DNA of 31,095 nt from Desulfovibrio sp. OttesenSCG-928-G15 (lineage in GTDB: Bacteria; Desulfobacterota; Desulfovibrionia; Desulfovibrionales; Desulfovibrionaceae). Where the stretch lies: NCBI GenBank assembly GCA_030266525.1, contig JAJDIC010000017.1, positions 1 through 31,095 of the forward strand. The letters run 5' to 3'. The notes beneath the pieces are model-generated. The model was given only the letters and a program-made list of their open reading frames with translations. It made no database searches and was not told the DNA's origin. A program made the position numbers and the translations under genes. Below, piece after piece: positions 8,523-16,911 of the stretch (position 1 is the stretch's first letter; every line of letters begins with the position of its first letter).

Positions 8523-9791
8523 ATGAACTATCTTTTTCTGCACCGCCGCTGCCCCGGCCCCTTTGCCGCTATAGCGCAGACGCTGGCAGCAAGGCCGGGA
8601 AACACGGTATGTTTTCTGGCAGAGCATATTTGTCAGGAAGATGCGTCCGGTCCCGCCTTTGGCCGGGTGCAAACCGGCATTGTGCTTGTGCCGGGGGTGG
8701 GGGCCGCTGTTGATTCCATGGAAAAGGAGGCGCTTGCCCATGTGCGCCGCTCCGAAAGTTTTGCCCTGGGCATGCGCGAGCTGCATGAGCGTGGGTTTGC
8801 ACCGGATGTGGTCTGCCATGAAGCAGACGCGGGCGTCGCCCATTTCGCGCGGGAAATTTTTCCTCACGCCCTTCTTGTGTGCAGGGCAGAGTGGTTTGAC
8901 ACCCCGGTCAGGCCTGCCCCCTTGTCCGCCCCGTCCGCCCCGTCTGGTCCGTCCTCTGCTCCACCTGTCCCGGTCTCGCTGGAAAGCCTGGACCTTTCCG
9001 GCGCAGCCAAGGTGCGCGATCAATACCGTCTGTCCGCGCTGACCGCTTGTGACCGGGCGTATACTGCCTCCCAATGGCAACGCTCCCGCTTTCCGCAAGA
9101 ATTGCAGGCCAGAATGGCCGTTATTCCTGACGCGGTGGATACCGTGCGCTTTGCTCCGTTGATGATGCCGAAACTGCCGCTTTGCCCGGATGAATACCCG
9201 CATCTGGACAGGGCGGAGGAAATTATTACTTACGCCTGTCGGGAATTTTCCGCTGTGCGCTGCTTTGACGAGTTGTGCGCCGCCCTTGCCCCTGTTTTGC
9301 GCGAGCGGCCCGGTTGCCACGCGGTGCTCATGGGCGCGGATGCCCCCTGTGACGCAAGCCCGGACCAGGCCTTTGCCACCTGGCGGGAAACGGTGCAGCA
9401 AAAATACCCGCTTCCCGAAGGGCGCGTACACTTCACCGGCTATTGCCCGACAGCGTTGTATACGCGGCTGTTGCAGGCCTCCAGCCTGCACGTACACCTG
9501 ACCCGCCCCTATACGCTGTCGCGTTCGCTTATCGAAGCCCTGGGCACAGGCTGCCTGGTTCTGGCCTCCGGCGCTCCTCAGGTGCTCGAAGCCGTAACGC
9601 CGGGAGAAAACGGCCTCATCCTTTCACAAGACGCCCAGGACCACCCGGAGCGCGTATACGCCGCCATCATGAACGCCCTGGACCTTGCCCCCACCCGGCT
9701 GTCTCTTCGTGAAACAGCCCGAAAACGCGCTTTGGCCGGGCGCAGCCTGCGCTCCGGCCTGACGCCGTTGCTGCATCTTTTGAAGCCCTAG
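8523..9791 (+). CDS. GT4-type glycosyltransferase, last gene of the secretion operon
   Basis: This 422-residue protein is a GT-B fold, family 4 (group 1) glycosyltransferase. The C-terminal half carries the family's sugar-nucleotide signature: a segment around LLQASSLHVHLTRPYTLSRSLIEALGTG with the E-x7-E-type Glu at 338, followed by GCLVLASGAPQVLEAV and GENGLI. The N-terminal half has the expected opening MNYLFLHRRCPGPF and an acceptor-side fold. A Pro/Ser-rich insert (SAPSAPSGPSSAPP, encoded near 8930-8970) sits between secondary-structure elements. It begins six bases after the HlyD stop with only a weak ribosome site, so it is probably co-translated with the exporter. The acceptor is unknown; the placement suggests it glycosylates the exported protein, which is inference. 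Confidence 0.85.
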   Translation: MNYLFLHRRCPGPFAAIAQTLAARPGNTVCFLAEHICQEDASGPAFGRVQTGIVLVPGVGAAVDSMEKEALAHVRRSESFALGMRELHERGFAPDVVCHEADAGVAHFAREIFPHALLVCRAEWFDTPVRPAPLSAPSAPSGPSSAPPVPVSLESLDLSGAAKVRDQYRLSALTACDRAYTASQWQRSRFPQELQARMAVIPDAVDTVRFAPLMMPKLPLCPDEYPHLDRAEEIITYACREFSAVRCFDELCAALAPVLRERPGCHAVLMGADAPCDASPDQAFATWRETVQQKYPLPEGRVHFTGYCPTALYTRLLQASSLHVHLTRPYTLSRSLIEALGTGCLVLASGAPQVLEAVTPGENGLILSQDAQDHPERVYAAIMNALDLAPTRLSLRETARKRALAGRSLRSGLTPLLHLLKP

Positions 9792-9829
9792 TCAGTGTCG
9801 ACACGAGTTGGGATTTTATTCTCTGCCAA

Positions 9830-9869
9830 GGCGCGACAGGTCCACCAGGAGTGAGTGGACTCCCGCGCC
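9830..9869. terminator. Nested hairpin downstream of the secretion operon, possible terminator
   Basis: The outer arms GGCGCG (9830-9835) and CGCGCC (9864-9869) enclose the inner arms GTCCAC (9840-9845) and GTGGAC (9855-9860) with a 9-base loop. There is no U-tract after it, so intrinsic termination is uncertain. Its position 40 bases after the glycosyltransferase stop is the main argument. Confidence 0.35.
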
Positions 9870-9925
9870 TGCCGGTGCGCATGATGAAGAAACTCCTTTG
9901 CACAAAGAGGACGGAACTGGTCAAA

Positions 9926-10019
9926 GTAAAGTCAGAACGTAAAATATTAAATTCTGTTAAATGGCCGCAAATGTTTTGTGGTGGCATACATTGACAATAC
10001 AACCCCGGTATCGCATCCT
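9926..10019 (+). promoter_or_regulatory. Candidate promoter region of the two-component genes with GTAAA direct repeats
   Basis: Two GTAAA boxes at 9926-9930 and 9939-9943 are 13 bases apart. An OmpR-family regulator often binds direct repeats, so this may be an autoregulatory site. CAGAA and TTCTG form a loose inverted repeat around the second box. A perfect TTGACA (9991-9996) with 17-base spacing to CATCCT (10014-10019) is a weak promoter candidate with a poor -10. The remainder of 9792-10169 shows no gene. Confidence 0.3.
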
Positions 10020-10169
10020 TTTTGAACAGTGCATCAGGGCAAGGAATTGCGGACACAATTCTTGTCGCCTCGGGAAAAGGCGCAGAGCGCGGTACGGTGG
10101 CTGCATGCTTCCCTTTGCACGGGATGTATGGTGCTTTTGAAATTACGCCTGCATGTTCGGGGAGCCGCC

Positions 10170-10925
10170 ATGGAACATCTGGAAACCACAGCCATTGCAA
10201 CGGTTCTTACCGTTGATGACGACACACGCCTTCAGGAGGGCCTGCAAGATTTTTTTCAGCACAACGGGTTCAAGTACCATTCCCTGTTCAGCGGCAAGGC
10301 ACTGGACAATGGTATGGAATTGTATAACCCGGACGTTATTCTGCTTGATGTGATGCTGCCCGGTGAAGACGGGTTTTCCATTCTTCGGCGCATTCGCATG
10401 GTCTCTTCCGTGCCCGTAATCATGCTGACCGCGCGTGGTGAAGACATGGACCGCATTGTCGGCCTTGAAATGGGCGCGGACGATTACTTGTCAAAGCCCT
10501 TCAACCCCAGGGAACTTCTGGCGCGCATCAAGGCTGTGCTGCGCCGTTCCGCGCCTGCTGCCGAGCCTGCTCCGGTTTCAGCCGAGTCGCTCTCCCGGCC
10601 TGTTCGGGCCTTTGTTGGCGTTGAGGTGGCCTGCCCGCCGCACAGGCTGGACGGCAAGTTGCAGACGCTTTTTTATAATGAGGCGCGGGTCAAACTTTCC
10701 ACAGCCGAACTGGGGCTTTTTCACGCCTTCATGACGCACCCGGATGAAGTGCTCACCAGAGAGCAGCTCCAGGTACTGGCCTTTGGCCGTGACACGGAGA
10801 AAAGCGTGCGCAAGATCGATGTGCATGTCAGCCGCCTGCGCGGCATTCTCAAAGAGCTGGGCGACGCGGTGGACCGCATCAAGACCGTGTGGGGCACCGG
10901 CTATTGCTGGATGAGCGGAGAGTAA
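10170..10925 (+). CDS. OmpR/CpxR-family response regulator
   Basis: This 251-residue transcription regulator has an N-terminal receiver domain and a C-terminal winged-helix DNA-binding domain. In the receiver, the acidic pair is in TVDDD (15-18), the phospho-acceptor is Asp60 (VILLDVMLPG), the switch Thr is in MLTARG (Thr87) and the conserved Lys is in DYLSKPF (Lys109). The effector domain shows LSTAELGLFHAFMTHPDEVLTREQL and ends in VWGTGYCW, the usual winged-helix hairpin. The start at 10170 has GGGGAG five bases upstream; a longer in-frame start at 10029 has none and would add an atypical leader. It is followed by its kinase after one base. Target genes are unknown; the adjacent secretion operon is a candidate by proximity only. 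Confidence 0.93.
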   Translation: MEHLETTAIATVLTVDDDTRLQEGLQDFFQHNGFKYHSLFSGKALDNGMELYNPDVILLDVMLPGEDGFSILRRIRMVSSVPVIMLTARGEDMDRIVGLEMGADDYLSKPFNPRELLARIKAVLRRSAPAAEPAPVSAESLSRPVRAFVGVEVACPPHRLDGKLQTLFYNEARVKLSTAELGLFHAFMTHPDEVLTREQLQVLAFGRDTEKSVRKIDVHVSRLRGILKELGDAVDRIKTVWGTGYCWMSGE

Positions 10926-10926
10926 T

Positions 10927-12318
10927 ATGAAAAGACCGCCGCGCCTGTGGCAGCAAGTTTTTTTCTATTGCCTTGTGTCGGTGCTTGTCAGCCAGGTCCT
11001 TATTTCCGCTGTGCATTATGCTGGTATGAAGCAGCGTACACAGGATATCGCGCTGTCCATGTTTACAGATGCCTCCGGGCTTTTTGCGAACCAGACAATC
11101 CGGTCGGTCGAACCGGTTCTGAACTTGCTTAACAAGCGCCACAACAGAATCTGGCTTGAAGATACGGCTGGCGGCAAGGTAGCGGGGGAGCGATACAACG
11201 GCTTGTCGCGCAAAGATCTGGGCTCGTCTTTGGAGCTGCGCGACAAGCGGGACGACATCGTCATATGGGGCATACGGGGGGGCAATCCGGAATTGCTGCT
11301 GGAAATGCCCGTGGTAATGGACAGCCGCGAACTGAAGCTGTATTACACTTTCAATCTTCCTCCAAGACCTCCTTATGCTGTTATAATTATTCAAAATGTG
11401 CTGCTCGTGCTACTGGTTGGCGGCATTTTGTCTTTCTGGGTGGCCAGCCGGGTAAGCCGCCCCTTGCGACGTTTGCAGGGTGAAGTGCTTGAAATGACCG
11501 GCGCCCGTTCTCTGGAAAAGGTCAGTGTGAGCGGCAGCGGCGAAATTGCCGACGTGGCCCAGGCAATCAACTATCTGGTGGACAACCTGAAACGCCATAC
11601 CGCCGCCATGCGCCAGTTTATCATGACCGTATCGCACGAGCTGCGATCTCCGCTGGCCCGCATGGGCCTTTCCGCTGTGATTATTGAAGACGGCATTCGC
11701 AACCCGCAAGCCCATCAGCCGTCCGATGCGAACGGGGCGGACGCGCAGGACAGGGAAACGGCACTCAAACACGCGCGTATTCTGCAGGAAGAGCTGGAGC
11801 ATATGGATCAGCTCATCAACAAGATATTGCTGTCCAACAAACTGGAGCTGATAGAGCCGGGAACGCTGCGGCAACAGGTAGGGCTTTCTTCCCTGTGTGA
11901 AAAGGCGGCGGAACGATACAGCCGGGTCTTTGAGGAAGCGGGGCTGCTTTTTCGGGCCGAAGTGGAACCCGGCCTGAAAGTACGCGGCGACGGAACACTG
12001 CTCATGCAACTTCTGACCAACCTGCTGGACAATGCCGTCAAACACACAAGCGGCGTGAGTGCCGACGTGGTCATGACCCTGTGCGGCAGAAACGGCAAGG
12101 CCATGCTTACCGTGGAAAACGGGCACGACCCGGTAAGCGAGGAAGACCTGAACAGCATGTTCGAGCCGCTGGTGCGTCTTTCTTCCAGAGCGGAAAGCGG
12201 CTTCGGCATCGGCCTGAGCATGGTCCACCGCATAGTCACCCTGCACACCGGCGAGCTGATGGCTGTCAATACGGATGCCGGGCTGTGCGTGTGTGTACAG
12301 CTTCCCTTGCACGGGTAG
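10927..12318 (+). CDS. Sensor histidine kinase (CpxA-like architecture) with altered G1 box
   Basis: This 463-residue inner-membrane kinase is the partner of the preceding regulator. The first membrane helix is about residues 10-31 and the second about 149-171; between them lies a periplasmic sensor of roughly 115 residues. A HAMP linker follows (RVSRPLRRLQGEV). The HisKA box carries His237 in VSHELRSPLARM and the ATPase N-box is LLTNLLDNAVKH. The G1 box, usually D-x-G-x-G, reads VENGHDPVSEED, so its Asp and second Gly are replaced; the F and G2 boxes (MFEPLVRL, GFGIGLSMV) are intact. An insertion rich in Asp/Ala/Gln follows the H-box (about residues 258-278). GGAGAG stands just before the ATG. 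The signal is unknown. Confidence 0.92.
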   Translation: MKRPPRLWQQVFFYCLVSVLVSQVLISAVHYAGMKQRTQDIALSMFTDASGLFANQTIRSVEPVLNLLNKRHNRIWLEDTAGGKVAGERYNGLSRKDLGSSLELRDKRDDIVIWGIRGGNPELLLEMPVVMDSRELKLYYTFNLPPRPPYAVIIIQNVLLVLLVGGILSFWVASRVSRPLRRLQGEVLEMTGARSLEKVSVSGSGEIADVAQAINYLVDNLKRHTAAMRQFIMTVSHELRSPLARMGLSAVIIEDGIRNPQAHQPSDANGADAQDRETALKHARILQEELEHMDQLINKILLSNKLELIEPGTLRQQVGLSSLCEKAAERYSRVFEEAGLLFRAEVEPGLKVRGDGTLLMQLLTNLLDNAVKHTSGVSADVVMTLCGRNGKAMLTVENGHDPVSEEDLNSMFEPLVRLSSRAESGFGIGLSMVHRIVTLHTGELMAVNTDAGLCVCVQLPLHG

Positions 12319-12446
12319 GGAAAATCCTGTTCCGGCAGTCGTATGGCAGACGGTTCTTCCTGCTGCCTGTCTTTCCAGCCATGCAGCTTGCCTTTTCCGT
12401 CCTTCCCCCCCGTCGTCTCCACGATAGCCCGCGCCCCATTCCCCTC

Positions 12447-13964
12447 CTACCTCTTTATCTCCAAAGCCTTCTGCAACATGGTGTCGCTGGTGGTGATCAC
12501 CTTGCTGTTCATCTGAAAGGCCCGTTGCGAAGTAATCAGCTTGGTAAATTCCGTAGCGTAGTCCACGTTGGACTGCTCCAGGGCGTAAGAGGCCACGCTG
12601 CCGAAGTTTTCCTCCCCGGCAACGCCTTCATCCGCTGCGCCCGAAGCCTTGGTGGCGGCGTACAGGTTGTTGCCTTCATGGGAGAGGCCGTCCTCGCTGG
12701 TGAAGCGAAACACGCTTATCCGGCCTACATCTTCTGTCTTCCCGTTGTTGTAGGTGACGCTGATGGTGCCGTCCTTGCCTATTTCCATGCCGGTCATTTC
12801 ACCGGCTGCGTAACCGTCTGTAGATGACGCAATGACCGCGCCGCCTGTTTTGTAAGCTACAGAGGCCGTTGCCTCACGAGTCGCATTGGCTGCCGCCGCA
12901 AGTGCCCGCTCCGGGTTTGTGAGCAGGTCTTTTGCAGTATCAAGTCCTTCATTCAACCCCCCCGAGAAATACAGCCCTGTGTCCAGACCGATGGTCTGGC
13001 TCTCCGCGCCTGTGGGGGTGACGGTAAATGCAGGATATCCGTTTTGCAGCGAGGCCGCCTTCCAGTTTGCCGTATCGGCAGGGTCGCCCGAGCCCGGCGG
13101 GGTAAAGGCTGTCATGTTTGTCAGTTCACCACTCGACGAAAAAGTCAGCGTACCGGCCAGAAGCAGGCCGGAGGCCCTGGTGCCCGCAAGGGCAGAGCCG
13201 TCTTCGGACGGATCCATGGCCAGCACATATTCCACCACATTCTGCCCTCCGGTTGCGCCAGCGCTGTCATAATACAGCGTGGCTGTGCGCGTGGTGCCGG
13301 TTGCATCCTGAAACTCCACTTGCTGCGAGTAAGCATACGCGCTTTCAGCAAGCGGTTGGTTCTGCGTGCCGTCCCATTGTCCGGCCAGTGAAAAATACTC
13401 GTTGCCTTCCAGGCTTGAGCGGTCTTCAAGCCCGCCGAGCGAAGCGCTTGCTCTGACCATGGTGCTGGCTTTGCCCGCCATGCTTCCTATGCCCCCCTGA
13501 GCCGCCGATGCAAAGTTCAGCTCAATGGGCGACACCCGGGAAGACTCCACCCCATTGCTGATGGAGCGACCGAGCACCGTATAGCCGTTGGCGTCCACAA
13601 GCGCGCCGTCTTTGGTGAAAGAAAGGTTTCCGGCCCGCGTGTAATACGTATTGCTGCCGGAACTGACCCCGAAAAAGCCGCCGCCGTCAAGGGCGAGGTC
13701 TGTAAAGGAATTGCTTTGCTCAAAGCTGCCCTGGGTAAACAGGGTGCGGATGGAGCCAACTGTCGCCCCGGCTCCGCTTTGGGCGAGGCCGGTGGTATAC
13801 GCGGACCCGCTCGAAGCCAGGTACGAGCTGAGCAGGTCGGAAAACTCCATGGATGTCTGCTTGTAGGCGACAGTATTCACGTTGGCCAGGTTGTTGGAAA
13901 CGTTAGCGAGGCCCGCGGCCTGCGATTTCAAGCCGGTGCTTCCAATATACAGGGAACTCATCAT
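12447..13964 (-). CDS. flgE: Flagellar hook protein paralogue (FlgE/F/G family)
   Basis: This 505-residue secreted rod/hook-type protein has the conserved N-terminal helix (SLYIGSTGLKSQAAGLANVSNNLANVNTVAYK region) and the matching C-terminal helix (SNVDYATEFTKLITSQRAFQ, then TSDTMLQKALEIKR). The long central part and ALDGGGFFGV resemble hook FlgE rather than the shorter rod proteins FlgF and FlgG. It is clearly paralogous to the flgE at 18628-20325: both share a W-D-x(3-4)-Q-x-P-L-x-E-S-A-Y-A-Y segment and an E-Y-x-x-x-M-D-P-x-E-D segment. Two Met codons start the protein; GGAGGG is seven bases before the first. It is transcribed alone from a sigma-54 promoter at 14002-14017. It could be a second hook subunit or a hook-length/junction variant. 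Confidence 0.88.
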   Translation of the reverse strand: MMSSLYIGSTGLKSQAAGLANVSNNLANVNTVAYKQTSMEFSDLLSSYLASSGSAYTTGLAQSGAGATVGSIRTLFTQGSFEQSNSFTDLALDGGGFFGVSSGSNTYYTRAGNLSFTKDGALVDANGYTVLGRSISNGVESSRVSPIELNFASAAQGGIGSMAGKASTMVRASASLGGLEDRSSLEGNEYFSLAGQWDGTQNQPLAESAYAYSQQVEFQDATGTTRTATLYYDSAGATGGQNVVEYVLAMDPSEDGSALAGTRASGLLLAGTLTFSSSGELTNMTAFTPPGSGDPADTANWKAASLQNGYPAFTVTPTGAESQTIGLDTGLYFSGGLNEGLDTAKDLLTNPERALAAAANATREATASVAYKTGGAVIASSTDGYAAGEMTGMEIGKDGTISVTYNNGKTEDVGRISVFRFTSEDGLSHEGNNLYAATKASGAADEGVAGEENFGSVASYALEQSNVDYATEFTKLITSQRAFQMNSKVITTSDTMLQKALEIKR

Positions 13965-14001
13965 GCCTCTACCCTCCGGGTAAGTATTCTTCCCTCATAA
14001 A

Positions 14002-14017
14002 AGCAAAAAACCTGCCG
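14002..14017 (-). promoter_or_regulatory. Sigma-54 (-24/-12) promoter for the minus-strand hook gene
   Basis: On the minus strand the sequence reads CGGCAGGTTTTTTGCT, matching TGGCACG-N4-TTGCT at every key base except the first. The -24 GG (14016-14015) and -12 GC (14004-14003) have the exact spacing needed. Transcription would start near 13991, giving a 27-base leader with the GGAGGG ribosome site. Confidence 0.7.
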
Positions 14018-14031
14018 CCCATACCAAAACA

Positions 14032-14052
14032 GGAGGGAAAAAATAACCCTCC
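14032..14052. promoter_or_regulatory. Inverted repeat GGAGGG/CCCTCC in the divergent flagellar spacer
   Basis: Perfect 6-bp arms (14032-14037 and 14047-14052) flank an A-rich 9-base spacer. It is about 15 bases upstream of the minus-strand sigma-54 promoter. It may be a regulator site or a hairpin; no family motif was recognised. Confidence 0.3.
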
Positions 14053-14187
14053 GGATTCTTCTTGAACGTATGACCATTGAATAATAGGACAAATTATGCA
14101 GAAAAAAAGTAATGCCGGAAAAAACGCCTGGAGCTGGAATTATTAAAATGTATGTATAGTATGAATTTATAATAAATCGTATTGTAA

Positions 14188-14200
14188 TGTATTTAATACA
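14188..14200. promoter_or_regulatory. 13-bp palindrome TGTATTTAATACA in an AT-rich island, candidate enhancer site
   Basis: TGTATT and AATACA flank a single central T. It lies roughly 100 bases before the expected transcription start of the FlgN-like/flgK/flgL operon, the usual place for a sigma-54 activator. The surrounding 14080-14260 is strongly AT-rich, which would suit IHF bending, but no clear IHF site was found. Otherwise 13965-14364 has no gene. Confidence 0.35.
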
Positions 14201-14266
14201 AATAAATTCTATGCAATAATTTTAAATATTATTACAAAAATAGGAATAATTTTCCATAGTTACAGT

Positions 14267-14284
14267 TTGGCATAGCTGTTGCTT
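14267..14284 (+). promoter_or_regulatory. Sigma-54 (-24/-12) promoter for the FlgN-like/flgK/flgL operon
   Basis: TTGGCATAGCTGTTGCTT contains TGGCA, an exact N-spacing and TTGCT. The -24 GG is at 14269-14270 and the -12 GC at 14281-14282, 12 bases apart as required. Transcription would begin near 14294, about 70 bases before the first start codon. Sigma-54 control of hook-associated genes is established in many polarly flagellated bacteria. Confidence 0.82.
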
Positions 14285-14364
14285 TCTTCTTGTATAGTTC
14301 AGATGAATTTCAATTTTCAAATAATGAATTCGATTCTTTGATTGTACTATAAGGAGAGAGCGCA

Positions 14365-14778
14365 ATGTACAACGATATCAGAAGCAGCCTTGTTCATCAG
14401 AAATATGCCCTTGAACTGGTCAACGTCTATTTGCAGTCCCAATACAACTGGATGCGGGTTGGTGATGCGGTGCGCGTGAGTCGGCTGGAAAGCTCCATTC
14501 GCCGGTTGATTACCGACGTGTACGAAAGCCGTGTGGAACTCAAGCGCCTGCTCGGTGGGCGCACGGTGCGCGACGCGGTTTCCGGCGAGCCGACTGAACT
14601 GCGTGAACCGGTTCTGGCACTGGCCCAACGTATTGAAGAAGCGGAACAGGCCTGCCTGGAAGATGCCCGCCGCAACTCGGATCTGGCTGAATTCATGGCG
14701 GAAGAAGACCTTCGTCGCATAAGCGCGGCCTACGGCTTTGTTCATCCGGAAAACACTGTTGCCCAGAGGGTACAATAA
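14365..14778 (+). CDS. Small helical protein, probable FlgN-like flagellar export chaperone
   Basis: This 137-residue protein has no signal peptide or membrane helix. It is predicted from composition to be mostly alpha-helical (long runs of Leu, Glu, Arg with few Gly/Pro), like FlgN, the chaperone for FlgK and FlgL. Sequence alone is not enough to assign the family; the call rests on size, helical character and its place directly before flgK. It starts with AAGGAG six bases upstream, 80 bases after the -12 box. Its TAA overlaps the flgK ATG (TAATG), so the two are translationally coupled. An alternative is an unrelated lineage-specific flagellar protein. Confidence 0.6.
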   Translation: MYNDIRSSLVHQKYALELVNVYLQSQYNWMRVGDAVRVSRLESSIRRLITDVYESRVELKRLLGGRTVRDAVSGEPTELREPVLALAQRIEEAEQACLEDARRNSDLAEFMAEEDLRRISAAYGFVHPENTVAQRVQ

Positions 14779-16901
14779 TGGCATTTTCCGTAAGTTCCGT
14801 ACTGAGCATGGGGTCGAGCGCGCTTTCCGCGTTTCAGGCCGCCATCTCCACCACAGGCAACAACATATCCAACGTCAATACAACCGGATACAGCCGCCAG
14901 TCTGTGGTGTACGCGGAACGCTCCAGCCTGGACGCCAAGGGCGGCCAGATAGGCCAGGGCGTTACGGCCACGGAAGTGGTCCGGGCTTACGACCGCTTTA
15001 TTGAAAGCTCCCTTTTAAGCGGCCTTACTTCCGCCGCACGGGAAAACACCGCTTATTCCTCGCTCAGTCTGGTCGAAGGCGTGTTCAATTCTTCGCTTGT
15101 TTCCGGCCTGGATGATGCGCTACTCAGCTTTTTCAACGCCTGGAACGACCTTTCCCAAAATCCCGACAGCAGCGCCACCAAGGAAGCCTTGCTTGGCTAT
15201 TCCCATACGCTTGCCTCATCCCTGCGCGAAATGGACGCCACCCTGGCAGAATATCAGCGCCAGTTAGACAGCCAGATCAGCGCGGATGTGGATTCCGTGA
15301 ACAGCCTGATCACCGAGATTGCCCGGCTGAACAAGGAAATCAACATCCACACCGTAGCCGGAAGCAATAACGCCAACGCGCTTATGGATACGCGCGACCA
15401 GCTTGCGCGTCAGCTTTCGGAATTCATCGACATCAAGGTGGATGACAAGGGCGCGGGCGACTATACCATTACCACCACTTCGGGAAACTTGCTTGTGCAG
15501 CAGGACGTGGCCTATTCCCTGAGCTTTGAAGGCCCGCGCGCCCATAACAGCCTGACTGCCAACTCGCCCTACAAGAATTCCTCGGGCAGCGGGACCATAG
15601 GCTTTTCCGGCACAGATACCAATGAATACACTGTGGAAATCGTGGATTTGGGCGGTGACGTGGATGACGGGGCCATGTTCATTGTTTCGCTGGATGGCGG
15701 CAGAACCTGGCTTACGGAAGATGGGGCTACGAGCAATAAGGATTCGGCAAAGCGATTTGAAGCCAATTCCGAAGAAACAGCCGTTACCGTGGGCAAGCTG
15801 ACCCTGTGGTTTGACAAGGGCGAAAGTCTGGCCGAGGGCGACAAGTTCACCATTTCGCCCAAGTCTGACGTGTACTGGGTGAGCCCCACCTCCGGCCCGA
15901 TCAATATTTCCACCCAAAGTTACGGCGACGGCACGGAAAACTCCCTGCGCATCACGGGCGGCAGCCTGGCCGGCTACCTTTCCGTGCGCGACCAGATGAT
16001 AGGCGACTACCGTGACCAGCTCGACGCGCTGGCCCAAGGCATTATCTGGGAAGTGAACCGCATTTACAGCCAGGGCTCCACAACCGACCACATGAGCTAT
16101 GCCAACGGCACAACACAGGTAGGCAACGCAATCGAGGCCCTTGGCAGCGACAGCGCAGGGCTGGTCTGGTCCGACAAGCTTAGCACTGGCAACATCAGCT
16201 TTGGTTTGTATGACAGTACGACGGGCGAGTCTCTGGTGCCCTATCCTGGTCTGGATGTGTTTTCCGGCACAAATTTCGACCCTTCCATGAGCCTGAAAGA
16301 TGTGTGTGACGCGATAAACGACATCACGTTCGAGGGCCAACTGGTTTTTGAAGCAAGCTATGAACCTGACAACTCCCTGAAAATAACCACCAAAGGCGAC
16401 TACACCTTTGCCGTAACCTCCGACACCACCGGCCTTCTGGCCGCGCTCGGCATCAACACCTATTTCTCCGGCGACTGCGCGGAAAACATCGCGGTGCGCA
16501 CGGAAGTGGCGTCGGACGCGAACAACATCAACGTTGGCCGCATAAACGGGGCGGGTGAGGTGAACGAAGGCGACAACCTTATCGCCAAGGACATTGCCGG
16601 ACTGGTGGACAAAAAAGTTTCCATCGGCGTGAAGGGCAAGGAGAACACACAGACCCTCAGCGACTATTACGCAACCCTTGTTACCAAAGTCGGCTCGGAC
16701 ACGCTGGATGCCAAAACGCGCTCAGCCTCCCAGAGCACGCTGGCCCAGACCCTTCTCGACAAGCGCGAGGAAGTGTCCGGCGTGAGTCTGGATGAGGAAA
16801 TGAGCAACCTGATCAAGTTTCAGGCTTCCTACAAGGCAGCTGCCAAGCTGATTACCACCGCCGACGAAATGCTCCAGACCATCATCGGCCTGAAGCAATA
16901 A
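14778..16901 (+). CDS. flgK: Flagellar hook-associated protein 1, FlgK
   Basis: This 707-residue protein forms the first ring of the hook-filament junction. The conserved N-terminus (SSALSAFQAAISTTGNNISN, then NTTGYSRQ) and C-terminus (VSLDEEMSNLIKFQASYKAA, ending DEMLQTIIGLKQ) are diagnostic. It is longer than enterobacterial FlgK (about 550). The extra length lies in the centre, including a module with an Asp-box (SLDGGRTW, residues 304-311) followed by a GDKFTISP strand. It overlaps the FlgN-like gene by one base and is followed by flgL after ten bases, so all three form one operon. It is exported by the flagellar type III apparatus, hence no signal peptide. Confidence 0.96.
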   Translation: MAFSVSSVLSMGSSALSAFQAAISTTGNNISNVNTTGYSRQSVVYAERSSLDAKGGQIGQGVTATEVVRAYDRFIESSLLSGLTSAARENTAYSSLSLVEGVFNSSLVSGLDDALLSFFNAWNDLSQNPDSSATKEALLGYSHTLASSLREMDATLAEYQRQLDSQISADVDSVNSLITEIARLNKEINIHTVAGSNNANALMDTRDQLARQLSEFIDIKVDDKGAGDYTITTTSGNLLVQQDVAYSLSFEGPRAHNSLTANSPYKNSSGSGTIGFSGTDTNEYTVEIVDLGGDVDDGAMFIVSLDGGRTWLTEDGATSNKDSAKRFEANSEETAVTVGKLTLWFDKGESLAEGDKFTISPKSDVYWVSPTSGPINISTQSYGDGTENSLRITGGSLAGYLSVRDQMIGDYRDQLDALAQGIIWEVNRIYSQGSTTDHMSYANGTTQVGNAIEALGSDSAGLVWSDKLSTGNISFGLYDSTTGESLVPYPGLDVFSGTNFDPSMSLKDVCDAINDITFEGQLVFEASYEPDNSLKITTKGDYTFAVTSDTTGLLAALGINTYFSGDCAENIAVRTEVASDANNINVGRINGAGEVNEGDNLIAKDIAGLVDKKVSIGVKGKENTQTLSDYYATLVTKVGSDTLDAKTRSASQSTLAQTLLDKREEVSGVSLDEEMSNLIKFQASYKAAAKLITTADEMLQTIIGLKQ

Positions 16902-16911
16902 GGAGTGAGTC

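Noticed and set aside
7710..9497. 595-codon open frame on the minus strand opposite the HlyD and glycosyltransferase genes
   Set aside because: It spans two genes with firm family assignments, and its product is Gly/His/Arg-rich without motifs: a shadow frame.
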